In this document: piece after piece, positions 54,870 to 64,000 of the stretch
Position numbering within the stretch: the first letter of the stretch is position 1
Layout: the number at the start of each line of letters is the position of its first letter
Assembly: GCF_040054535.1 (NCBI RefSeq)
Contig: NC_090780.1
Coordinates: forward strand, 17,021,501-17,085,500
Source: Antennarius striatus
Taxonomy: Eukaryota > Chordata > Actinopteri > Lophiiformes > Antennariidae
Reading direction: 5' to 3'
Length of the DNA: 64,000 nt
Position numbers and translations under genes: made by a program
Notes under the pieces: generated by a model
Seen by the model: the letters and a program-made list of their open reading frames with translations, nothing else
Database searches by the model: none
What the model was told of the DNA's origin: nothing

Positions 54870-54877
54870 TATTTATA
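54870..54877 (-). promoter_or_regulatory. cyp27b1: CYP27B1 TATA box
   Basis: TATAAATA on the minus strand, 67 bp before the start codon, which predicts a transcription start near 54845 and a short 5'UTR of about 40 nt. Confidence 0.7.
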
Positions 54878-54936
54878 ACGCGCTCACCGCTCCTCAAACC
54901 CACCGAGATAAAGCCGTAAAATTGTTTGATCGTGAG

Positions 54937-55022
54937 CCAATCATGGGTGTAAATGCACGGCAGGCCCCGCCCCGCTCGGATGGGAGCGTGAAGGCGTGAA
55001 CCGAGAGGAAGGTGTGTCCAAT
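54937..55022. promoter_or_regulatory. cyp27b1: CYP27B1 upstream promoter: two CCAAT boxes and a GC box
   Basis: CCAAT at 54937-54941 and 55018-55022 (plus-strand reading; inverted relative to the gene) and the GC-rich word CCCCGCCCCGCTC near 54965. With the TATA box they make a compact promoter. Mammalian CYP27B1 promoters are also described with TATA and CCAAT boxes; binding here is inferred. Confidence 0.5.
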
Positions 55023-55107
55023 CAGAGGGCTGCGCTCCGACACACCCAGTCAGAGCGCACGGGCTCATCCTGAGCGAACAACCTAATGGGTGACTCCTGT
55101 TTGAAGT

Positions 55108-55109
<2 letters not shown>

Positions 55110-55162
<53 letters not shown>

Positions 55163-55177
55163 CGCGCACGCGTGTGT
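55110..55177. repeat. (TG)n(CG)n alternating purine-pyrimidine tract
   Basis: 68 bp of strict pyrimidine-purine alternation: about 20 TG units, then mixed CG, TG and CA steps. Such a tract can adopt Z-DNA under negative supercoiling. It lies 0.3 kb upstream of the CYP27B1 start codon. Confidence 0.85.
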
Positions 55178-55199
55178 CAGTCACAATCAAGCCCAATGC

Positions 55200-58100
55200 T
55201 CTTGTCGATAACTGATGGACAAAAACGTGCTGACAAAAAAAAAACAAAAAAAAAAAATCAATCCCTGACACCTGACATGTGAAACATATACAGGATAAGG
55301 TTTGCAGAGTGAAGATACCGGAGTAATATTTCAAGTTTAATATTGACAAATATCTGTCAGCGCTTTATTTTCGTGGTTACAACTGAAACTTTTGCTGATC
55401 AAGTAGGTATCCCTCTTAGAGGAAAAAAACCAAAACATGACCTGATTTCATTTCAAGTGGAATTTGCCCAAAGCACCATGTGTGCAGACTATGGGGTTAC
55501 AACAATGGGGATATACTCAGAATCTGCCTGAAAGTTCCTAGGTCTATGTTATAACCAGAAATTTGAGCTCATCCAGTTACAGTGAAATGCAGGTGACTAT
55601 CAGCCATCAGCGGTTTAGTAATAACACAGTATTGAAACACTGAATGTATTTCTTTTATCTGCTACCGGTAAGTGTCTTGAGATCCATCATATTGATCTCA
55701 TGAGGCTCCTGTTACAGTAAAACTGACATAAGCATAGCACAAAGAAACATGAGAGGTTGTTATGGAATAAATGATTCATTATATGAAATCCATATTTAGG
55801 ATTTAATGTTTAATAGTAAGTTATTCCACTTTAATGGAGCCTTCCTTAATTCGGAAACATTTCTATTTCTTGACACAACCTTTTACAAATTCCTCCTGTA
55901 TGAATTTTTTTAACAGACGCTCTGAAGCACCATTTATTCTAGGTGAGTACTCAAACGATCTAACTGTGGTTGGAAGACTCTATTTTGTGAACCAATCTGA
56001 TCTTGTAGAAAATGACAAGCTTTAATTGTCAGGACCTTTCTTCCCTCACTGATCCAGAAGATGCATCTTCAGATCCTACAAGTTGTCTAAAGTTGTTTTA
56101 AAAAAGGAGTCACAACCTGACAATAATAAACTATGACATTTAGACAACTAAAATCCACAGAACTATGCTGGTAGGTATGGATTTGATGTCTAAATAACTA
56201 ACATACATGAACTATTACAATTTGAACCATGCAACTACTATGAAGCACAGACTGTGATTTGCTTCATATGTGGAGCTTAGAATAAATAATCACACCATTA
56301 CATGACTTGTCAGAGTTAAATGTGTTTTTTTCCCCCTAGCATCTCATTGGTGAAGGTTGTGGGATCACGTGAGGAGGAAAGTACAACATGGAGCAAGAAT
56401 CAAAATCTGTCAGAAAACGTCTATAGACGAGATTTCCTGAGTGGAAGGTTGAGAGTTATCTTCTGGGATGAAAGATAAACACAATGACCTCTGAAATATA
56501 CATGAACACATAAACAACTTTTTAAAAAGGCCATCAGTGTCCCGATGAAGCTCGGTCTTACACAACACATTCAATTTTCTTTTAATTTTTAATTGTAATT
56601 TAATTTTTTTATTTAATATACTTTAGTAATCCCCAAAGGGAAATTAATTAATTAATTATTGACATTTGTTATGACACACAATTGTTCATTTGGGTTAAGG
56701 TTAGAGTTTCCATCAACATTTTCAAAGTTTTTGTATGAAAAGATTCCCATCTTTTCTTTTTTTTAAAAAATTCTCTACTCCTGTGAATCCTGGTTTCTCC
56801 TGCTGCTAGGCTGCTAACACATGACATCTAACATGACATCTGCTGCTACTTATATCCACACAGCAGATAAAGATAATTGAGTCACTTTGGCTCTCAAAAA
56901 AGGGGACAAATAGAATTATAAATAAATTCTATTTATAATAGAATTATAGAATATAAATAGAATTGTCAAAAATTAAAACAATTAAAGAAATCATGCAATT
57001 ATTATTTTAATGCAAATGTTCTACCAGGCAGGTGTGTCCAGTTTGCCGACTTTGTTGAGGTTACAGTCAAACGAGTCACAAACAATTAAACAGCGTGTTT
57101 GAAGTTAGACAGGGATGCTTGGATGTGGAAAATGAATTAGCTCAAAGTTCAATATGAGCGATCTAAGCAGGTTCTCTTCCATTCCCTGATAACACAACAA
57201 ACATTCCAAATGTGGCTAGAATTGTCCTTGTCACATAAGAAAATAAGTGAACAGGACAATCATTGAGGGAATCATTTGGCTCAAGTCTGGAGCTGGAGAA
57301 GAAAATGGATATCATGGTCCATTTTCTTTGCTGAAATTACTTCACACTCAAATGATCTCAATTTCAGAAGAAAATCATAAGTCAGAAACAAATAGTTGTT
57401 TGATGGGGAAGCAGCTTTGTTGAAACTAAACTGGTGAACATAGATTTAGATAAAGGTGTGGATCCATTTGTTTTCTTCAACAAACTCCCTGAGGGCGAAT
57501 GTTTTGATGCTGCACATGTCTTGCTGGAATTTGGATTAGGGTTTCATTTAATTGAAAGAGTCTGTTGTGCTTGGCAGGAATCCACCCTGGTGCCCCTTCT
57601 AGTTTAATGGCGTTATTTATTTGTGGTTATGTTTTTTATTTTTTCTTCCAGTAATTTGAATAAAGTTTTAAGTAATTTAATCAAAAAAAGACTGTAAGGC
57701 CCTCCTTGTTCAAATGACATTAAATTTAATGAAATTGCTCAAATTGAAATCGCAAGAAAAGCACAAGTCAAGATTCATTTTAAATAGCATCAACAAATTT
57801 TACCAACCCTGTTGGTAAAAACCACAAAGTGAGTGACACTTTCTTCCATTATTTTGTTGAGATGACAGAAAACAACTTCTCCTGCTCTGACCTTAACCCA
57901 AACCACCGCCCTCCTCTTTTGAATAATTTACACCTGAAAGCCTTGAATTTTGCCTGAAATTGTATAAAATGTTAACCTTGCAGCTACATGACTTCGTTTT
58001 TATTTTCTCACAATTCAAAGAGGCTTCCAGAGTCTTAATTCCTAATGTGTTAGATACATTTCTTCTGGCTAGTCTGCTTTTGGAGTATTTAACCAGGACT

Positions 58101-58840
58101 GTAACCAGCATCTGTTTAAATAAATCTGTCTCAGATTCAATAATCATTGTTTTTCCAAATCAAACCTGGTTTCAAAATACCTGAAAAGATGGTTGTTAGG
58201 CATTTGGAATGAAACTTTATGTTCTTCTGTAAACCCATTTCTCTGAGTAACATGAGTATGGCCTTTCACCGATCACTCTTATTCCAAGATACACTTGTGT
58301 ATGACTAGCAATCATATCTGTGCTGGAGCCCCACATCCAGGACTGAAGGAGCTTCACTCCTTCATCAAGACAACTTCTTCTTTCTTCAACCAGTGGTAAC
58401 CAGGGTGACATGAAGTGAGGATTTTCTATATGCAGTTTGGTCTCCCGATGAGTCCTGTTTGATTGAACTCAACTGAATGCTGTACTGAAAAGAGTAGTCA
58501 ACTCTGGAGGTGCCACTGATGTGATTGGCTCGACTTGAATTATAAGTCTCAAACCATGGGAGTAAATTGATGGGACATCCGCAGCAACGGACAACTGCTG
58601 TTAGTGGCTCTAATGTTAGTAAGGTCAATGATCCACGATAGATTGATTGACAGACAGACAGACAGACAAACAGACCGACAAACTGGGTGTCTATCTGAAC
58701 AGCTACTGATTCCAGTGTCACCCACAATAAACTAAGATAAACTAAGATAAACCGGCCAACCGGTGACTTTGAAGTTGTTTTTTAGCAATACCTCAACTAC
58801 AGTCAGTGCATGAAGACTCATTTTCCAGTTGCCAAAGTTG
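55200..58840. other. Gene-free spacer upstream of CYP27B1
   Basis: AT-rich with short frames only. Simple runs: A-rich at 55228-55258, TTAATTAATT near 56643-56657, and tandem GACA at 58650-58670. No exon, RNA gene or delimited transposon was recognised. Confidence 0.45.
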
Positions 58841-58850
58841 AACCAATGCT

Positions 58851-59265
58851 TTGGTTCGACTTTGCTTACTAGCATTATTTTTCTCCAGTCCAGACAACTG
58901 TAACTCATTATTTATTTTAAATGTAGTAGAAGAGACTTCATATAAATGCTTGATGAAGGATAGAATATATAACCCATATTGGCCCAATTACCCAGGCTCT
59001 CTACTCGTCAGATTTTTTTTTACAACGTTTTTTTTTTTTTTATTGACTTTGAAATTGCTTTGAAATTTCTGCTTGGTCTGCCTCCCCCCTAAATTTCAGA
59101 ACTCATAACCCCTTATTTTGCAGAGTTTGAAAAATTAAAAAAGTTACACGGTCTAGGTAGCTTTTACTGCTTTAGCTCCAATCTTGTGGAACAATCTCCC
59201 TCTTAATATCACAAAAGCTGAGACAGCTCCGGTCTTCAAACCATTTTGCAGCACATTTATTATTA
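58851..59265 (+). mobile_element. Decayed LINE reverse transcriptase fragment
   Basis: 59160-59258 encodes AFTALAPILWNNLPLNITKA followed by ETAPVFKPF, the pattern of the last conserved block in many CR1/L2/Rex-type LINE ORFs (A-P-x-LWN-x-LP). Upstream, SSPDNCNSLF resembles a degraded S-x-LDYCNSL block. Frameshifts and stops separate them; a dead copy. Confidence 0.5.
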
Positions 59266-61240
59266 TTCATAATTCATAACACCCTGCCAATTCTTCTAAC
59301 ACTAAATTTTACTTTTCATGGAGTTTATTATTTTGTAACTGATCCTGTATTAACTTCCTTTTGTGCTTTTTTGACATTTGTTGCATCCCATTATTATTCC
59401 ATTTATAAGAAAACGATTGATGTTAACCTTCAGGATGGCAGATTGTGATCCCTTTGCTAGAATATTAACTTTGTCTAACTTTGCCAGAAGTAGGGAACAT
59501 TATGTGATGTAATTGTGAGAACAGATTAGAGATGTTCTTCGTTCTAGGCTCTGCTGTGTGGCCGCCGATCACTCCGTCTCTCCATTATTAGCATATTGAC
59601 TAGTCCTTTGCCTGAGTACGTGTGTGTGTCTGTATGTGTGTTATATTACTGAGGATTCATACAGCACATTAAATCTTGAGTTCTCTTGTTTAAATTGACT
59701 TGTGTTCCAAGTGTTTTTTGACCTATATAACTTTACTTCTACTCCCTCGTTTAGTTTGAAGCACTCAAGTAGTCACCACAAACTCTTCAGTAATACGCTA
59801 TCATTAAATGTACACAATCATCAACTTAATGCAATACCAGATCAGAAAGGAAAGTTCAATTTGTAAAAAAGAATGTGTACATAATCAATCTTGAGTTCCA
59901 CTGCATGTTGGAGGCAGTTTGAAAGGCCTTTTTTTGTCCTACTATGAAACATCTTGGATCAAACATCATTCATAAATTCATCCTGTCTGAACTTCTTACC
60001 AAACAGTCTGCATGCTGCACCAAATGCAGATTTTCCTCTCTGAAACTTTCAAACTAATTTGGTTGGTTAACTAAATTGATCTTGTTGATACTGAGAAGCT
60101 TTAACCCGTGTCTTTCTTCCCTAAATAAGTAAAAGCATCTTCAGAACATGAAGATGGCATAATGTTCTCAGTCTCTTCATCACCTCACTGGTCTGCTCTC
60201 CATTATCTCCCAGAGACTCTTTCTTCTTGCATTGGGGAAAATAAATTGTGTATAGTATGTTAATGATACTATTTATTACACACAAATAATGAGGTGCTGT
60301 TAGGAAAACTGTATTAACTATAAAAACTGCATTTCTGTAATTCTTAAAAAAAAATAATAGTGCAAAAGAAGAAGTTGCAGGATTTTTTTTTGTAATTGTG
60401 TCATTCGTTGGTGCATTCCTTCACAGGTTAAGCTGTCCCCTTTCTTTAGAGGATGAGGGTAATATCATCTAGCCCTTCAGACGGCCCTGCAAACCAAGTG
60501 TTCTCAGATGTAGTCTCATAACAGAGTGGTGAAAGACAGTGGTAGACAGTCTCAGGATGCTTTGCAAAGAAGTGCATCGGTGTTATATATCTTCTCAACT
60601 ATGCAACAGTGTAAAATAAATTATTATTACCAATATTATTATTATTTATATTATTATTAGCGACTGAAGCAGTGAAAATCCTCAGCAGTGACTCCATTCA
60701 GGTCTCCATCCATCACAAGAATGTTGTGTTACGTTACTTTAAGGAGAATGGCAACAAAAGAATCAGTCACCTCAGTTTGAGAACATACTGTTATAACACG
60801 AGCTGATAGCTGCCTCCAAACATGTTCGGAGGAGGAACGACCCTTGACTTCAATATCTGTTGCAAGAAATACTTTGGGTGTGAAGCAAAGGAGCATAAAC
60901 TTGCTTTGCAAGTGTTTCCAAATGATAATCATTAAGTTTCCTTCTTTGTCTTGTCTGCAGAGCATTAAAACCAACTTTTTGTTTGAAGAGCTCTGTGGGT
61001 GACTCAGACAACTTTTTGCTTTCAGGGTAGTAATAAATGATAACAGAACACTGGCACCACGGCAGATATAATGGAGCAGATCGGTTAACATTATTTCCTG
61101 TATTTATCAAACAATATGTGAACTTGAACCGTCTTGAATCAATTTAGACTAAGAGTTTACTCCCGACATGTAGCCTGATGTCCTTACAACACCAAGTCAT
61201 TCTGAGGAGGAGGAATGTATCTAAAAGTGAAAACTGTATA

Positions 61241-61773
61241 TACAGTCCCTTGCGAAAGTATTGGCCCCCGAAGAACTTTTTGACATTTTGCCACATTTCA
61301 GGCTTCAAACTTAAAGATAACAAATCGAAAATATTTTTCAAGAATCAACAACATGTGAGACGCAATCATGAAGTGGAGCCAAATTTATTCAACATTTTAT
61401 ATATTTTTTAAAAATAAAAAACTGAAAAGTAGCATGTCCAAATGTGAGACCAAATGACACACAGATGCACTCTGTTTGTCATTTAGGTCAGCACTGGATC
61501 ATTCAGAAGTCATCAGAGAACTTCTGGAGTCGTTTAGCTGAGCTGAGAGAACAGGGGGCCGATACTTTTGCACATCCTACTTTTTAGTTTTTTATTTGTA
61601 AGCACAATATAAAATGTTGAATAAATTTTGTTCAATTTCACGATTCCATCCCACATGTTGTTGATTCTTGAAAAATATTTTCAGTTTGTTATCTTTAAGC
61701 TTGAAGCCTGAAATGTGGCAAAATGTCAAAAAGTCCTTGGGGGGGGGGGCAATACTTTCATAAGGCACTGTAA
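61241..61773. mobile_element. Long-TIR Tc1/mariner-type MITE
   Basis: Opens TACAGTCCCTTGCGAAAGTA and closes with the complement of TACAGTGCCTTATGAAAGTA, with TA at both borders. The two arms, 61241-61430 and 61575-61773, pair over about 190 bp (shared block TTTTGACATTTTGCCACATT) with scattered mismatches and a G-run of about 11 at 61739-61749. The 145-bp centre has no transposase. Similar peptides can be read from both arms in opposite directions only because of the inverted repeat. Confidence 0.8.
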
Positions 61774-62730
61774 AGCATGTGGATTTGGACAAAAAATGTA
61801 TACAGGTTGAGAAGCGTTCCCTTGAAATATAAAGATATCCAAGATCAGGAAACCTGGAATCATGGCCTTTGCAGTTATCTTTTAAAGGATACAGACAATC
61901 AGAAAGACAGCGAGACGGGGTTTGGTTCAGCTTCTCAGACCATTCCATCACAACATGGTGTCTTTTGATAGAGCAGTATCAGCAGTATCTGAGCTGAATG
62001 AAACTGGCTTTGTATTTTTACAGGTTCATCTGCTGCTCATAGATGAACTTTAGCCCAGAAGCACAGAGTGACTGTGTACATTTTGTCCTAGAAACTAACA
62101 GAATTTGAGAGAGAAATTTCACACACAAGCAACTTCATGGCACAGATGGTGTTTTCTCTGAATACTGGAAGCAATCCGCACACACATTGGCCTGAGTGTT
62201 AACAGACGTTATATAACATCTCCTGTTAGATATGTTATAAGTACAATAACCTTAGCAAAGGCAGACAATACCTTCTCTAATACCAACAGTATGACTGAAG
62301 TTTCAGTGTTTTAATCACTTCTCTGTGATCATATAGGGTTTTCCAGGATCTAGGTTTCTAACCTCCAGGCAAGTTCTTTCCTGTTTTTAATTATTAACAC
62401 CTGACAGAGCAGCAATAGTCAAGAGGTGAAATTATGAATAAAGCACAAGAAACCACTTTTTCAAATAGAGAAGCCTTTTGATTTGGACTTCACAAAGATA
62501 ATCAGCAGATGTATGGCAGATTCTACTGACATAAAGGGTTATATTACACACAGGAGCAATGATAGCTGTGATGAAATTGTGGTTCTACATTGAAGAATTG
62601 AAAACACCAATGAATTCATTGCTGTGATCTAAAATGACCTTCAAATGGCAGACAATGACCCACAGCAAACAAGCTGAATGAACACTTTACTTTCTCCATC
62701 TGATGCTTTACAGGTTCATGAGCTTATATA

Positions 62731-63050
62731 TTCATTCATTCATTAAATCACTCATCCATCTTCTTGTAAGATTGCAGTTTATGGGTCTGCTGGAGCGTAT
62801 CATATCTGACTATGAGAGGTGGGGTACACCACATCAGTGCACCACAGGACCTCACATAGACAACTACTGTACTCACGAACACATTCACATGTGCGGACCA
62901 TTTTGAGTGACCAAATCACCCGAGTTGCATGTTTTTGGAGGTGGAAGGAACCCAGAGAGAACTCAGACATGGGGAGAACAGACAAACTTTGCACTAAAAG
63001 GAATTGAACCCAGAACCTTCCTGCTGTGAGGCGACAGCAAACACCAGGGT
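62731..63050 (-). repeat. SINE-like element, inverted
   Basis: Starts with ATTCATTCATTC and CATCCATCTTCTTGTA, runs through TTGCATGTTTTTGGAGGTGG and ends with GAATTGAACCCAGAACCTTC and CTGTGAGGCGACAGC, the complement of a tRNA-like head (GGTTCTGGGTTCAATTCC). Best-preserved head in the window, used here to define the family. Confidence 0.7.
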
Positions 63051-63059
63051 CTCCTCTCC

Positions 63060-64000
63060 AGAAGCAGGGTTAGAGAAGACTGAATCCTGTACTCAGCAAA
63101 AAAAGAAGTTTAGTCAAAGGACAGTTTAAGTTGGAAAAAGTTATTTCGGGGTTTTTAAAGTGTAGAAAGAGTATAATAAATAATGAACCAAACCCGACAC
63201 TGACTTTATGTTTCACTTGAAGGTATTTACAGCTTTACAGAAAACACAAAGACAGCAATACAGAGTTTGGCAAAAGAAATTAAAGGACGTCGTTAAAAAC
63301 GAAATTTTAAATAAGCAAAGTCAAAACTTTTATGAGTCTAGTCTGAACAGAGTTCCAGATTTACTACCCTTGGGCTTTCTGAGGAATGAAACATCAATCA
63401 CGTGACTAAAAAATCAACTGATGTGAACGTCGGTCCTGTTCACCTGCTGGACGAATGATCCTGGTGACACATTAGACCATCAGTGACATTTATCACACGT
63501 CCAAATTCTTTCATTTCATTTTGGATCCTCGATCCTCCGGAAAACTGCGAGGAAATTCTTCCCTCCATTTCTCTGGACTTTCTTCCCTTCCTCTGTGCAG
63601 GTACCCAAACGATCTATGATGACATCACTGACCTGACAAAAAAACATCAGTTACTTCACTTGTGAAACAATCTATTCAGACTACTCACCAACTAAACTTC
63701 ATATTCCACTGAAAGTACGCTCAGCAAAAATCACTCCTCATTTGATGTAAATAGAACAAAATTAGGAACCATATATTTGAGGAAATATGCTAATCGGGTT
63801 AATGATTTAGCCAGAGGGACATGAGAGGACTTCGAACTGTTTTATATGTGAATTATATTACAAAAGTGCAGCAAAAGCCAAAAACAACTGGCTGCATATT
63901 CATTTTTAAGGCACATGAGATCATTTTCTCAACGAAACTACGAATGTAGTTTTGTTGAATGTAGAATGTCAAACTATTCTGTGAGCAGTTGGAGGTCAAG
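63060..64000. other. Window end, nothing recognised
   Basis: No gene or delimited repeat seen. Short frames at 63208-63405 and 63483-63665 show no family motif. Confidence 0.4.

Noticed and set aside
61144-61951. Two frames sharing a TFCHISGFKLKDNK peptide
   Set aside because: They share it only because both cross the inverted repeats of the MITE at 61241-61773; not a gene pair.

Overview
The window is nuclear DNA of a bony fish, most likely a teleost. The genes are split into short exons with GT-AG introns, the proteins read like vertebrate orthologues, and the spacers carry fish-type SINEs, LINE 3' ends, Tc1/mariner-type MITEs and long CA/GT and GATA microsatellites. I cannot name the species from sequence alone. 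There are no bacterial genes, operons or CRISPR arrays.

Layout. (1) 39-5198, +: the C-terminal part of TIMELESS; its start lies outside the window. (2) 8970-20165, +: a TMEM198-family gene with a GC-rich non-coding first exon, a 9 kb first intron and four coding exons. (3) 22375-24348, +: a two-exon BED-finger/hAT-transposase-like gene with its own CpG-rich upstream region, the least ordinary gene here. (4) 25539-28624, -: MMP19, complete in nine coding exons, with an AP-1 site and a TATA-like box just upstream. (5) 32113-36169, - (non-coding exon near 37.8 kb): sulfite oxidase SUOX. (6) 41827-45948, - (non-coding exon near 46.66 kb): MCRS1, 13 coding exons, 466 codons. (7) 46.9-49.6 kb: a cluster of retrotransposon ends and a fold-back element. 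(8) 51027-54803, -: CYP27B1, nine exons, 509 codons, with TATA, CCAAT and GC boxes and a 68-bp Z-DNA-prone tract upstream. (9) 55.2-64 kb: no gene seen, only repeats (decayed LINE, a long-TIR MITE, a SINE).

The genes do not form one pathway: DNA replication fork/clock (TIMELESS), membrane signalling (TMEM198), matrix proteolysis (MMP19), sulfite detoxification (SUOX), chromatin complexes (MCRS1) and vitamin D activation (CYP27B1). What links them is history: the human counterparts of the six recognised genes all map to 12q13-q14, including the human TMEM198B pseudogene, so this is a rearranged piece of a conserved vertebrate linkage group.

No clearly new biological system was found. The best candidates for follow-up are the probably domesticated hAT-derived gene, the intact TMEM198B-type gene, the promoter architectures of CYP27B1, MMP19 and SUOX, and the inverted-repeat element at 48.5-48.96 kb. 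Exon borders were read by eye from splice signals and reading phase; in the complete genes the phases close and the total lengths agree with the families.
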